A stretch of DNA of 56,019 bases from Chloroflexota bacterium. Its GTDB lineage: Bacteria; Chloroflexota; Dehalococcoidia; DSTF01; JACRBR01. Position 1 is the first letter of the stretch. Each line of letters starts with the position of its first letter. Shown in pieces: positions 40,401 through 50,226 of this stretch. The notes under the pieces were generated by a model. The model had not been told where the DNA came from and made no database searches. It saw nothing but the letters and a program-made list of their open reading frames with translations. A program made the position numbers and the translations under genes. The stretch is taken from contig JAGWOC010000015.1 in the NCBI GenBank assembly GCA_028872875.1, positions 1 to 56,019 of the forward strand, written 5' to 3'.

Positions 40401-42178
40401 GCGATGTAGTCCACCTGCTGGATCTTGTTCAGCAGGTCCTGGACGTGCTGCGGCGTGTCGTTGTTGAAGTTGTCGAACGTCACCGAGCCGTAGGTGCGCG
40501 GCTGCACGCCGGTCACCGTGTACGGCACGGAGTCGTCCCACGACTCGTGGCCGATGATGCTGCCCGCCGGCACGTTCTGGTAGATCCAGCGCGATGCCGT
40601 GACGCGCGTCACCGGCTCGGTGTAGATGTGGTAGAACGCGAGCCCCATGAACAGCGTCAGCAGCACGACGGCGCCCGCACCGGCGCCGGCCGCCCACGGC
40701 AGCGCCGGCCGCAGCGGCGCCAGCCGGTCGCGGAAGCGCCCGAGCGCGGCGAAGGGGTCGGCCGACCGCGACCACTGCCATGTCCACCACAGCGCCGCCG
40801 CCGCGAAGACGGCCAGCGCCGGGTACAGCGGCAGGAAGTACCGCATGTACAGCGAGAACTGGGCGCCCATGAAGCCGAAGTAGCCCAGCACCCACGCCAG
40901 CGGCACCAGCCACACGCCCTGGCGCTTGCGGAACGCCCGTACTGCGGCGAACGCCACACCGAGCCAGGCTGTGATCCCCAGCGCAGGCCCCATCCCCCAG
41001 CTCACCATCTGGTGCAGCGGGTAGAGCCACCGCGAGCGCCCGATCCACTGCACGTTCGGCGGGAAGGCGGCGCCTGCGAGCAGGTTCTGCTGGTTCACCT
41101 CGTCGCCCAGCCACTGGTGGTTGAAGATGTCCGGATACGGCACCGGCAGCGGCCCCAGGCGTCCGAGGTGCCAGATGAAGAACTGGCCGATCCCCGGCGT
41201 CTGAAACGCGTAGGGCATGGCGATGCGGAACGCGATGAACGCGGCCGCCAGCGCGATCAGCGAGCCGATGACGAACGTCGCGACCGACGCGTCGAGCCGG
41301 CGGCCGTCGCGCTGCTGCTCGTACTCCCGCCTGCGCCCGTACCACCACGGCGCGACGTAGGGCTTCACGCCCGGCCACGCGTAGACACCGATCGCCAGCA
41401 CGATCACCGGCAGCAGCGACACCGCGGTCAGCTTGCACGCCACCGCCAGCCCGGCGCTCACGCCGGCGAGCGCGAAGTCCCGCTTCAGCCCGTACTTCGC
41501 CGACCGCACCGCCAGGTAGATCGTCACCGTCGCGAAGAAGGTGACGAACGGGTCGACGACGAAGAAGTGCGCGTTCTGGATCGCGAACGCCGACAGCGCG
41601 TACAGGAACGCCGCGAGCAGCCCCGCCCGGCGGTCCAGGAGCTCCCGCGCCAGCAGGAAGACGAACAGGATCGTCGCGATGTCAAAGACCGCCGACAGGC
41701 CGCGCCCCGCGAGATTGTAGCCGTCGTAGTCGTCGTAGTTGCTGAAGTACCCGAACGACAGCGTGTGCAGGTGCGACGCGACGAACTTGTCCATGAACAG
41801 CGGCAGCGTCCCGTAGACGAAGGTCGGCTGCTTCGTGCCGTCGGCGTGGGTGATGTTGTACGGGTTGAGCGGCGATGTCCGGGTGTCGAAGTAGTTCGCG
41901 ATGCTGCTCGGCGCGCGCGTGTCCACGAGGATCTGGGTCAGGAACCGCTCGTCCGGGTGGAGATGGCCGCTGATGCCGTTGCCGTTGTCGTCCCAGTTGA
42001 TGCTGCTCAGGCGCAGGTAGCCGCCGAGCAGCATGATCGCGACCAGCGCCGCGATCACCAGGACGCGCGCCCAGTCCGCCGTCAGCGCGTCGAGGCGCGG
42101 CGGGGCGAGGAGGCGCCGCTGCCCGGCCGCACGGCTCGCGGTCGACGGGTCGTGCAGCGGGGACGTGTCTTCACTCAT
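37451..42178 (-). CDS. Giant fused membrane glycosyltransferase: GT39-like plus YYY domain
   Basis: A 1575-residue integral membrane protein. Residues 1 to about 690 look like a GT39/PMT-type glycosyltransferase: first helix at about 38-55, the catalytic-loop HPDERF (74-79), HFFVVDPFVTFFATVTIYLA, and a periplasmic-type domain. Residues about 700-1575 are a second multi-helix unit with the NYYYFGQF motif (about 888-895) typical of the YYY domain of Chloroflexi and Archaea, here linked to polyprenyl-sugar use. Together about 25 or more membrane helices. The two modules are usually separate genes. It starts the surface-glycan cluster, 63 bases upstream of the next gene on the same strand. Confidence 0.88.
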   Translation of the reverse strand: MSEDTSPLHDPSTASRAAGQRRLLAPPRLDALTADWARVLVIAALVAIMLLGGYLRLSSINWDDNGNGISGHLHPDERFLTQILVDTRAPSSIANYFDTRTSPLNPYNITHADGTKQPTFVYGTLPLFMDKFVASHLHTLSFGYFSNYDDYDGYNLAGRGLSAVFDIATILFVFLLARELLDRRAGLLAAFLYALSAFAIQNAHFFVVDPFVTFFATVTIYLAVRSAKYGLKRDFALAGVSAGLAVACKLTAVSLLPVIVLAIGVYAWPGVKPYVAPWWYGRRREYEQQRDGRRLDASVATFVIGSLIALAAAFIAFRIAMPYAFQTPGIGQFFIWHLGRLGPLPVPYPDIFNHQWLGDEVNQQNLLAGAAFPPNVQWIGRSRWLYPLHQMVSWGMGPALGITAWLGVAFAAVRAFRKRQGVWLVPLAWVLGYFGFMGAQFSLYMRYFLPLYPALAVFAAAALWWTWQWSRSADPFAALGRFRDRLAPLRPALPWAAGAGAGAVVLLTLFMGLAFYHIYTEPVTRVTASRWIYQNVPAGSIIGHESWDDSVPYTVTGVQPRTYGSVTFDNFNNDTPQHVQDLLNKIQQVDYIALASARVSATVTRVPAAWPVTSRYYQALADGSLGFKKVAEFDSYPEIFGIKLNDTAAEESYSVYDHPKVVIYKKTSAYSADKARAVLHADAYVPGVSALPKQLGQNANQFTPAVEAKQAAGGTWSSIFQPGNVINRYPLFFWLLAIEVAAFALVPLAFFVFRGLPDRGYLLTKPLGVLGLAFLAYLPASYGAVDYTRAEIARALGVMVAVGIVTGAVWRRELAAWARQHWRFLVSAEALFLALFLFSYWLRLQNPDLWHPARGGEKPMDFAYLNGVIRTTDLSQGPIDPWNAGGFMNYYYFGQFIAATVTKLTGIVPEVAYNLIVPMFFALAGAATFSLAYNLAESTRRLMRRRPGRLPISARGPVLCGIAAIFLVLIAGNLRAVGVLEQNFSRVSPWHTGVPLLGGIVAIAGGFKAAIFGDASFRQLVYSYDWWAPSRALTVLHPSKEVTPITEFPFWTFLFADLHAHLMAMPFALTSAAVGLAAVLNFTRLNRESPRVREVTSWLMVALIALIVGALRWINSWDYPPFLLLGAAALLIGERAKEGRVNLRAVVVGGVKSLVMAALSYAFFARFAKNYNMFYSGFHQSDQTTALADYLSQFGILLFLVTGLVLFNLNRAITRSHGIRRIFFGRGRRRRPADSMPVMVALIAAGAIIIWAGTTERWGVTMLAFVGLAAVLLCAWRELRSPVPTAPAMLYVYAMVALGLGLSGGVELLTLDGDIGRMNTVFKFYLHVWLMWGVVGAYALWYLFFVMRPQEAFLRRAGAFRASLVMAPRYAFGAAAAVILVLALAFPYFGTRARVHDRFNPAQGTGNNGMTYMDTAVYNDRDATTGKGGEHVLKYDRDGIDWMRAHVQGTPPIIEGIAPIYHYGSRVSIYTGLPDVLGWDWHQTQQRQRFAAAVQDRINDVNTFYSTTDIGVARQILARYGVQYVIVGDVERNYYPAAGIQKFQGGLGGALELAYQNPGMQIWHVIPQAQLATAP

Positions 42179-42403
42179 ACCGGATGTTCGTCGGGGGAGT
42201 GCTGTCTGGATTCGGATGCGACGCCGGACATCATATCAGAACGTATCTGTGAGACGCCCCGGGACCATCCAGCCGCGGCCGGGCACGGTGGCGTCTCTGT
42301 GCGGTCGCGCCAGGCGTGCGCCCGGCCGGTACCGGTAGGGGCGCTGCTTGCTGCGCCCCTCGCCGTGCGCGGTACGGTCGCTTCTCGCAGCTCACACGGC
42401 GCA

Positions 42404-42446
42404 GGCTCCCCTTCCCTGCGGGGAAGGGGTTGGGAGTGAGGTTCAC
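42404..42446 (-). repeat. Dispersed repeat family A, diverged copy with hairpin
   Basis: CCCCTTCCC pairs with GGGGAAGGGG around TGC (42408-42429), followed by a GTGAGGTTCAC end that matches GTGAGGGTCAC of the gyrB-side copy. Confidence 0.5.
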
Positions 42447-42480
42447 CGGCGCGCGCCGATGCCCTCAGCGCGTGACCCGC

Positions 42481-42547
42481 GCGGGCTGAAGGCCCGCGGC
42501 TCCGGGTGGGCGCGAATGTGCATGCGCGAGGGTGCCGCCCGGCGGCA
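42481..42547 (+). repeat. Dispersed repeat family C, copy 1
   Basis: Sequence from GCGGGCTGAAGGCCCGCG to GAGGGTGCCGCCCGG, clearly related over about 65 bases to 55734-55799. It begins with a GCGGGC/GCCCGC hairpin. Confidence 0.5.
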
Positions 42548-42604
42548 TGGGCCGCTGCCCTTGCTATAGGGACAGCGCCGATGTGCCCGAGATCGCCCGG
42601 CTGC

Positions 42605-42610
42605 TATCAT
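42605..42610 (+). promoter_or_regulatory. -10 element (TATCAT) for the ABC transporter operon
   Basis: TATCAT is 44 bases before the ATG, leaving room for the purine-rich ribosome site CGGAGGAAGCGAGAGG. Confidence 0.4.
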
Positions 42611-42654
42611 CCGGCGTCACACCTGCGGCTCGCGGAGGAAGCGAGAGGGGCATC

Positions 42655-44307
42655 ATGAGCAACAAGCTCGTCCTGGGTGCGGGCGCCGTCGCGGCGGTGC
42701 TGATCATCGGCCTGGCCGTGATCCTGTTCGTGGTCGCCGGCAGCGGTGGTAGCAGCGGCACACCCGCCGCCACCAGCAGCGGCGCGACGCCCGCCAGCAC
42801 CGTCTCCGGCACGCCGGCCGCCGGCGATCTGCGCGTGCGCGCCAGCGACCCGCTGTTCCTCGACCCGGCGGTCGCGCAGGACGCGGACTCCGCGGGCTAT
42901 ATCGTCGAGATCTTCTCCGGGCTCGTGCGCCTCGACAAGAACCTGAAGATCCAGCCCGACCTCGCCGAGCGCTGGGACCTCAGCCCCGACGGCAAGACCT
43001 ACACCTTTCACCTCAACCCGAAGGCAGCGTTCCAGGATGGCCGCCCCGTCACGGCCGGCGACGTGAAGTACTCGTGGGAGCGCGCGCTGAACCCCGATAC
43101 CGCCTCGGTCACGGCGGAGAACTTCCTGGGGGACATCGTCGGCGCGAAGGACGTCGCCAACGGCACCACGAAGCAGCTCAGCGGCGTCAAGGTCATCGAT
43201 GACCAGACGCTGCAGGTCGCGATCGACGCGCCGAAGTCCTACTTCCTGTACAAGCTCACGTACCCGAATGCGTTCGTCGTCGACCAGAAGCAGATCGCCG
43301 CGAACCCCAGGCGCTGGACGCTCAAGCCCAACGGCACCGGCCCCTACATGCTCAAGGAGTGGAAGCTCGGCGACCGGCTGGTGCTGCAGGCGAACGAGCA
43401 CTTCTATCTTGGCGCCCCCAAGCTCAAGACGGTGACCTTCCTGCTGTCTGGCGGCTCGTCGCTCACGACCTACCAGGACGGCGGCATCGACGTCACCGGC
43501 GTCGGCCTGGCCGACCTGGCGAGCGTGCAGGACCCGTCGAGCCCGCTGAACAAGCAGTACCACAAGGCCGACAACGCCGCGATCGACTACATCGGCTTCA
43601 ACACGAACGCCCCTCCGTTCGATGACCCGAAGGTGCGGCAAGCGTTCGCCATGGCCGTCGACCGGAAGAAGATCGCCTCCGTCGTCCTCCATGGCGCCAT
43701 CCCCGCCGCGACGGGCATCATCCCGCCCGGCGTCCCCGGCTACACCCCGGACGACAAGACGTTGCCGTACGACCCCGCAAAGGCGAAGCAGCTCCTCGGC
43801 CAGTCGAAGTACGCGGGCAAGATGCCGCAGATCACCCTCGCCGAGACGGGCGCCGGCGGCAGCATCGCCGATGCCACGCAGGCGATCGTCCAGGGCTGGA
43901 AGCAGAACCTGGGGGTCGACGTCAAGGTCCAGCAGGCCGACGCCGCGACGTTCTTCCAGGACATCGACCAGGGCAAGTACCAGATGTTCCACCTCGGCTG
44001 GATCATGGACTACCCGGACCCCGAGGACATCCTGGATGTGCTGTTCTACAGCAAGAGCCGCCAGAACAGCTCGCACTACAACAACCCGCAGGTCGACGCG
44101 AAGCTCCTGCAGGCGCGCACCGAGGCCGACCCGAACAAGCGCATCGCGCTGTACCAGGACATCGAGAAGATGCTCATCCAGGACGCGCCGTGGATGCCGC
44201 TGTTCTTCGAGACGTCGTACTACCTCGTGAAACCCTATGTCAGTGGCTACGAGCTGCCGCCGATGGTGATCGAGCACTACCGCAACGTGACGGTGAACCA
44301 CCCCTGA
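42655..44307 (+). CDS. Peptide/nickel-type ABC transporter substrate-binding protein
   Basis: A 550-residue SBP family-5 protein, the extracellular receptor of a dipeptide/oligopeptide-type importer. Signatures: LRVRASDPLFLDPAVAQDADS, DLAERWDLSPDGKTYTFHLNP, the GTGPYMLKEWKLGDRLVL strand, and VRQAFAMAVDRKKI. The N-terminus has a membrane anchor (residues 5-28) but no lipobox Cys, so it may stay anchored by an uncleaved signal. It starts an operon with two permeases. The ligand is unknown. Confidence 0.92.
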   Translation: MSNKLVLGAGAVAAVLIIGLAVILFVVAGSGGSSGTPAATSSGATPASTVSGTPAAGDLRVRASDPLFLDPAVAQDADSAGYIVEIFSGLVRLDKNLKIQPDLAERWDLSPDGKTYTFHLNPKAAFQDGRPVTAGDVKYSWERALNPDTASVTAENFLGDIVGAKDVANGTTKQLSGVKVIDDQTLQVAIDAPKSYFLYKLTYPNAFVVDQKQIAANPRRWTLKPNGTGPYMLKEWKLGDRLVLQANEHFYLGAPKLKTVTFLLSGGSSLTTYQDGGIDVTGVGLADLASVQDPSSPLNKQYHKADNAAIDYIGFNTNAPPFDDPKVRQAFAMAVDRKKIASVVLHGAIPAATGIIPPGVPGYTPDDKTLPYDPAKAKQLLGQSKYAGKMPQITLAETGAGGSIADATQAIVQGWKQNLGVDVKVQQADAATFFQDIDQGKYQMFHLGWIMDYPDPEDILDVLFYSKSRQNSSHYNNPQVDAKLLQARTEADPNKRIALYQDIEKMLIQDAPWMPLFFETSYYLVKPYVSGYELPPMVIEHYRNVTVNHP

Positions 44308-44326
44308 CGGCGGAGCAGGCGCGCTG

Positions 44327-45286
44327 ATGGACGGTCTCGCAGGCTACGTCGTCCGCAGGCTGCTGTTTCTCCCGGTCGTCCTGCTCGTCGTGTCCTTCGG
44401 GACGTTCTTCATCACGCGCTGGGGCCCCGGCGACCCGATCAGCATCTACTCCGGCCAGTACCGCGACCCGGAGGCGTTCGCGCGCGTCCGCCACACCTAC
44501 GGGCTGGACAAGCCCATCATCGTGCAGTACGGCATCTGGCTGAAGGACATCGCCCTGCACGGCGACTTCGGCGTCAGCTTCCGCTACCGCGACCGTACTA
44601 TCCCCGAGATCATCGGCCCGAAGATCTGGGTGTCGGTGCGGCTCGGCGCGTACGCGTTCATCCTGACGTTCCTGCTCGGCATCCCCATCGGCATCTATGC
44701 GGCGGTGAAGCAGGGGACGTGGCTCGACCCGTTCCTGATCAGCGTCTTCCTCTTCTTCCAGTCGATCCCGGTGCTGGTGACGGTGCCGGTGCTGGTGATC
44801 CTGCTCGCCGTGAAGGTCCACTGGGTGCCCCCCGGCGGCTTCGATGGGATCTTCTCGCGCTCGATGATCATTCCCACGCTGGCGCTGGGCCTGCCAGGCG
44901 TCGCCGGCGTCGCCCGCCTCGCCCGCGCGACGACGCTCGGCGCGCTGCACGAGGACTTCGTGCGTACGGCGCGCGCGAAGGGGCTCGACGAGTTCACCGT
45001 GATCACGCGTCACGTCGCGCGCAACGCCGTCGCTCCCGTCATGACGACCGTGATCGGCCTCTCGCTCGTCGGCCTGATCGAGGGTGCGCTGATCACCGAG
45101 ACGCTGCTCGGGATCCCGGGCATCGGCGAGTACACGTTCCAGTCGGTGAACGCCAAGGACTACAACGTGATCCTCGTGATCGTGCTGCTCATCACCTTCG
45201 CCTTCGTGCTGGCGAACCTGCTCGTCGACCTCGTGCTGGTCGCCATCGACCCGCGCGCGCGGCTGGCCGGGGGCGGCGGGCCATGA
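44327..45286 (+). CDS. ABC transporter permease, DppB type
   Basis: A 319-residue permease with six transmembrane helices and the EAA loop RTARAKGLDEFTVITRHVARNAVAP that contacts the ATPase. The N-terminal YVVRRLLFLPVVLLVVSFGTFF is typical of DppB/OppB. The ATG is 19 bases after the binding-protein stop, and the next permease gene overlaps its stop by four bases. Confidence 0.95.
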   Translation: MDGLAGYVVRRLLFLPVVLLVVSFGTFFITRWGPGDPISIYSGQYRDPEAFARVRHTYGLDKPIIVQYGIWLKDIALHGDFGVSFRYRDRTIPEIIGPKIWVSVRLGAYAFILTFLLGIPIGIYAAVKQGTWLDPFLISVFLFFQSIPVLVTVPVLVILLAVKVHWVPPGGFDGIFSRSMIIPTLALGLPGVAGVARLARATTLGALHEDFVRTARAKGLDEFTVITRHVARNAVAPVMTTVIGLSLVGLIEGALITETLLGIPGIGEYTFQSVNAKDYNVILVIVLLITFAFVLANLLVDLVLVAIDPRARLAGGGGP

Positions 45287-46272
45287 CCGCCTCCTCCGCG
45301 GACGAGCAGGGGAGGGGCGCTGGCGCGGCATTCGTCGCGCCGGCGCATGCCGGCAGCAGCCCCTTCGCGCGCGCCGCGCGGCGCCTCCTGCGCAAGAAGA
45401 TCGCCGTCATCTGCATGATCGCCATCGCGGTCTTCTACGTGGGCGGCGCCTTCGCGCCGCTGCTCGCCCCCTACGGGTACAACCACCAGAACCTCGACCT
45501 CGCGTTCCACGGCCCGTCGCTGCGCCACCTGTTCGGCACCGATGCCCTCGGCCGCGACACGCTGAGCCGTAACCTCTTCGCCGCGCGTACGACGGTGATC
45601 GTGACGCTCGCCACCCTCGCCACGGGCTTCGTCGCGCTGCCCGTGTCGCTTGGCCTGCTCGCCGGCTACCGCGGCGGTTTCGCCGACGCCGCGATCAGCC
45701 GCAGCGGCGAGATCCTGGCGTCGCTGCCGGCCCTGCCGATGCTCGTGCTCATCAACGCGACGATGCGGCCGCGCTTCCTCGGCTGGGTGAAGGACGTCGA
45801 GGGCTGGCTGCACTGGCACGGGCTGTCATCGTCCGGGTTCGCCGACTACTTCCTCATCTTCGGTGTGCTGTCGCTCTTCGGCTGGGTCGGCGGCATGCGC
45901 CTGATCCGCGCGCAGGTGCTGACGCTGCGCCGTTCCGAGTACGTCCTCGCCGCCCGCGCCAGCGGCGCGACGACGCGGCGCGTCCTCTTCCGCCACCTGC
46001 TCCCCAACGTCATGCCGCTCGTCGTCGTCGGCGCCTCCGCCTCGCTGGGCGCGATCGCCGGTTCCGAGATCGCGCTGACGTTCCTGGGCGTCGGCGTCCA
46101 GCCGCCGCACCCCAGCTTCGGTTCGCTGATCTCCGACGGCGCCAGCCGCATCGCGCTGGAGCACCACCCGGAGCTCCTGCTCGTGCCCGCCGCTATCGTC
46201 GCCACGCTGATCTTCGCCTTCAACCTCCTCGGCGATGCGCTCAACGACGTCATCACTCCCGGCGCCCGCTGA
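45283..46272 (+). CDS. ABC transporter permease, DppC type
   Basis: A 329-residue permease with an N-terminal cytoplasmic segment, six transmembrane helices, the HLFGTDALGRDTLSR entry motif and EAA loop YVLAARASGATTRRVLFRHLLPN, all typical of DppC/OppC. The ATG overlaps the DppB-type stop (ATGA). No ATPase genes (dppD/dppF) follow, so those are encoded elsewhere or the transporter borrows them. Downstream is the tig promoter. Confidence 0.95.
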   Translation: MTASSADEQGRGAGAAFVAPAHAGSSPFARAARRLLRKKIAVICMIAIAVFYVGGAFAPLLAPYGYNHQNLDLAFHGPSLRHLFGTDALGRDTLSRNLFAARTTVIVTLATLATGFVALPVSLGLLAGYRGGFADAAISRSGEILASLPALPMLVLINATMRPRFLGWVKDVEGWLHWHGLSSSGFADYFLIFGVLSLFGWVGGMRLIRAQVLTLRRSEYVLAARASGATTRRVLFRHLLPNVMPLVVVGASASLGAIAGSEIALTFLGVGVQPPHPSFGSLISDGASRIALEHHPELLLVPAAIVATLIFAFNLLGDALNDVITPGAR

Positions 46273-46291
46273 CGCCGGCTACCGCGGCCCA

Positions 46292-46319
46292 TCGACCATC
46301 GCCGTACCCTTGCTATACT
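46292..46319 (+). promoter_or_regulatory. Promoter of the tig-clpP group
   Basis: TCGACC (46292-46297), a 16-base spacer and TATACT (46314-46319). Transcription would start about 46326, leaving a leader of about 105 bases before the TTG start. Confidence 0.5.
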
Positions 46320-46431
46320 TCGATAGGACAGATGTCCGCCGGATATCCCCTCTCGTGATCGCGGTCGCCGCTGGCGGCCGCCCATCGTGTCCGGCGCCTA
46401 TCGCAGTCCCGTCGAAAGGTGAGGGACCGGA

Positions 46432-47835
46432 TTGAAGGTTTCGACCGAGAAGATCCCCGAATCGCAGGTCGTGATGACCATCGAGGTCGAGCCCGAACGG
46501 CTCGAAGCGGCGCGTGGCAAGGCGCTCCGCAAGCTCGCCCCGCGGGCCAAGGTGCCCGGCTTCCGCCCCGGCAAGGCGCCGCCGGCCATGCTCCGCCGCT
46601 ACCTCGGCGAGGAGCGCATCCTCGACGAGGCGCTCGATGCGCTCGTGCCCGCCGTCTACCGGGAGGCCGTCGAGGCCGACGAGAGCATCGACCCCATCGC
46701 CCGGCCGCGCCTCGTCATCGAGACCACCGAGCCGCTCGTCGTCAAGGCAACGATCCCTGTCCGCCCCACCATAGAACTCGGTGGCTACACCGCCGTCCGC
46801 GTCCAGCCCCAGGCGGTGACCGTCGAGGAGGGCCGCGTCGACGAGACCCTCGAGACGCTGCGCCATCGCGCATCCACGCTCGAACCCTCCGACCGCGCCC
46901 TTGCCTGGAACGACGTGCCCACCATGGACATCAACGCCCGGGTCGAAGGCGAGCCGCTCGTCGATGAGCACGACGTTCAGGTCCAACTCGTCGAAGACCG
47001 CGACGTGCTGTTCCCCGGCTTCGAGGAGGCCGTCCTCGGCCATCGCAAGGGCGACACGGTCGAGTTCGACCTGCCCGTCCCCGAAGAGGTCAAGAGCGAG
47101 AAGTTCGCCGGCAAGCAGGCCCACTTCATCGTGGCGATCAAGGAGACCAAGGAAGAGGTCCTGCCCGTGCTCGATGACGAGTTCGCGAAGCAGGTCGGCG
47201 AAGGCTACGAGACCCTCGAAGCGCTGCGCGACCGCATCCGCGCCGACATCCGCAAGCACGAAGAGGGGCAGCGCGACAGCCGCTACCACGAGGAGATCCT
47301 CGGGGAGCTGATGGACCGCGCGACGATCGAGTATCCGCCCGTCATGCTCGACGCCGAGGTCGACCGGATGCTCCACGAGCAGGCCGGCCACATCGAAGAG
47401 GGCCGCGGGCTCGAGGCCTACCTCGCCGGCCTCGGCAAGACCGAGGAGCAGGTGCGGGAGGAGTTCCGCCCGATCGCCGACACGCGGCTGCGCCGTTCAC
47501 TGATACTGACGGAGGTCGCCGATGCCGAACACATCGAGGTGAGCGGTGCCGAGATCGACGCCGAGATCGACCGCATGACCGCGGCCGCAGGCGCGCAGGC
47601 GCCGCGGCTGCGGGAGCTGTTCAGCAGCGCGGCCGGCCGCGACACCATCCGCCGCCGGCTGCTCACGGACAAGACGCTCGCGCGCCTCGTCGAGATCGCG
47701 ACGCAGGACAACGAAGGGGCTGCGGCGCCCGGCGGGCAGGAGGGCCCACCGACGAAGAAACGGCGTGCGAAGCGCCCCAAGGCGCCCGCTGCGGCGCCCG
47801 GCGCCGGGCCGGACGCCGAAGCGGAAGGCGGCTGA
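46432..47835 (+). CDS. tig: Trigger factor
   Basis: A 467-residue ribosome-associated chaperone and peptidyl-prolyl isomerase. The ribosome-docking signature GFRPGKAP (residues 44-51) is intact, followed by the FKBP-type domain ([32 protein letters not shown]) and the helical C-terminal arm. It ends with a Lys/Arg/Pro/Ala-rich tail ([11 protein letters not shown]) that is longer than usual. A TTG start follows a GTGAGGGA site. It precedes clpP and clpX, the standard order. Confidence 0.96.
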   Translation: MKVSTEKIPESQVVMTIEVEPERLEAARGKALRKLAPRAKVPGFRPGKAPPAMLRRYLGEERILDEALDALVPAVYREAVEADESIDPIARPRLVIETTEPLVVKATIPVRPTIELGGYTAVRVQPQAVTVEEGRVDETLETLRHRASTLEPSDRALAWNDVPTMDINARVEGEPLVDEHDVQVQLVEDRDVLFPGFEEAVLGHRKGDTVEFDLPVPEEVKSEKFAGKQAHFIVAIKETKEEVLPVLDDEFAKQVGEGYETLEALRDRIRADIRKHEEGQRDSRYHEEILGELMDRATIEYPPVMLDAEVDRMLHEQAGHIEEGRGLEAYLAGLGKTEEQVREEFRPIADTRLRRSLILTEVADAEHIEVSGAEIDAEIDRMTAAAGAQAPRLRELFSSAAGRDTIRRRLLTDKTLARLVEIATQDNEGAAAPGGQEGPPTKKRRAKRPKAPAAAPGAGPDAEAEGG

Positions 47836-47861
47836 GCGAACGACGAAGGATCGAGGGCACC

Positions 47862-48485
47862 ATGGAGTTCCGGGACGGACCTGACGAAAGGGCGCAGAAC
47901 GTGATCATCCCATCCGTGATCGAGACGAGCCCGCGCGGCGAGCGCGCGTTCGACATCTACTCGCTGCTCCTCCGCGAGCGCATCGTCTTCCTCGGCACGC
48001 CGATCGACGACCAGATCGCCAACCTGATCATCGCGCAGCTCCTCTACCTGGACCGCGAGGACCCCGAGAAGGACATCAACCTCTACATCCACTCGCCGGG
48101 CGGGCAGATCACCGCCGGCCTGGCGATCTACGACACGATGCAGCTCGCGCACGCCAACATCGCCACGTACGCCGTCGGCATGACGGCGAGCATGGGGACC
48201 GTGCTGCTGTGCGCGGGGACGCCCGGCAAGCGCTACTGCATGCCCAACTCGACCATCCACATGCACCAGGCGCTCGGCGGCGCCCGCGGCCAGGCCGCCG
48301 ACATCGAGATTCAGGCGCGGGAGATCTTGCGCGAGAACGACATCATCCGGGGCATCCTCGTCAAGCACACCGGCCAGACCGACGAGCGCATCCGCAAGGA
48401 CTTCGACCGCGACTTCTACATGAACCCGGAGCAGGCCAAGGAGTACGGCATGATCGACGAGATCCTGACGCGCAGGGAGGGATAG
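47862..48485 (+). CDS. clpP: ATP-dependent Clp protease proteolytic subunit
   Basis: A 207-residue serine peptidase that forms the barrel of the ClpXP protease. The nucleophile Ser is in [14 protein letters not shown], the His in [12 protein letters not shown], and the Asp in [13 protein letters not shown]; the handle helix [13 protein letters not shown] is present. The ATG has a GAGGG site. It is 27 bases after tig and 210 bases before clpX, which has its own promoter. Confidence 0.98.
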   Translation: MEFRDGPDERAQNVIIPSVIETSPRGERAFDIYSLLLRERIVFLGTPIDDQIANLIIAQLLYLDREDPEKDINLYIHSPGGQITAGLAIYDTMQLAHANIATYAVGMTASMGTVLLCAGTPGKRYCMPNSTIHMHQALGGARGQAADIEIQAREILRENDIIRGILVKHTGQTDERIRKDFDRDFYMNPEQAKEYGMIDEILTRREG

Positions 48486-48604
48486 GCGCCCCGGGCAGGT
48501 TATATCCGCCGTCGCGCGCCGTTTAGGGCTTCAGAAGGGGCCGTAGATTCCCGAAAAGCCTGTGGAGACGCACGGGATCGCGACCTTCTCCGCCAGGCGT
48601 CAAG

Positions 48605-48633
48605 CTGACAAAGGCTGGCGGGTGGCGTACAAT
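48605..48633 (+). promoter_or_regulatory. Promoter of clpX
   Basis: CTGACA (48605-48610), exactly 17 bases, then TACAAT (48628-48633): the best sigma-70-type promoter in the window. It gives clpX its own transcript with a leader of about 55 bases. Confidence 0.7.
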
Positions 48634-48695
48634 CGGCAGGCCGGATAGAGAGCGGGCGGCCGTGCGCCGCCCGCGTGTGGGGATAGACGAAACGC

Positions 48696-50012
<1,317 letters not shown>

Positions 50013-50048
50013 CGGCGAGAGACGCGCGACGCACAACGGGACAACAGG

Positions 50049-50075
50049 GGGCCGCAGGCGCGGCCCTTCTTTCTT
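50049..50075 (+). terminator. Intrinsic terminator of clpX
   Basis: GGGCCGC/GCGGCCC with an AGGC loop, followed by TTCTTTCTT: a GC stem plus T-rich tract, the clearest classical terminator in the window. Confidence 0.8.
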
Positions 50076-50212
50076 GCCCGGAACCCCGCGTAGTACCGGC
50101 CGTGTGCGGTCAGCCCGCCCGCATCCCGCCGCTGCCCGTTGTCGGCCGCAGTCTGTTGTCGGTGCGCGCCTCACACCTACGCGGCAGTCCGCGCACCACG
50201 ATCGCCAGTCCG

Positions 50213-50218
50213 TATAAT
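50213..50218 (+). promoter_or_regulatory. -10 element (TATAAT) of the MalT/SARP hybrid gene
   Basis: A perfect TATAAT eight bases before the ATG; no ribosome-binding site and no clear -35. Confidence 0.55.
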
Positions 50219-50226
50219 CCCCGACG

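Larger units (their letters stand above)
42179..42654. other. 476-base gene-free stretch with repeats and promoters
   Basis: It holds a minus-strand TATGAT at about 42231-42236 (probable -10 of the giant gene), a repeat-family-A hairpin (42404-42446), a second repeat (42481-42547), and a plus-strand TATCAT at 42605-42610, the probable -10 of the ABC binding-protein gene. Small ORFs in it are not convincing. Confidence 0.6.

Noticed and set aside
40139-42439. 766-residue plus-strand ORF
   Set aside because: Same reason; it continues into the gene-free stretch with no start context.
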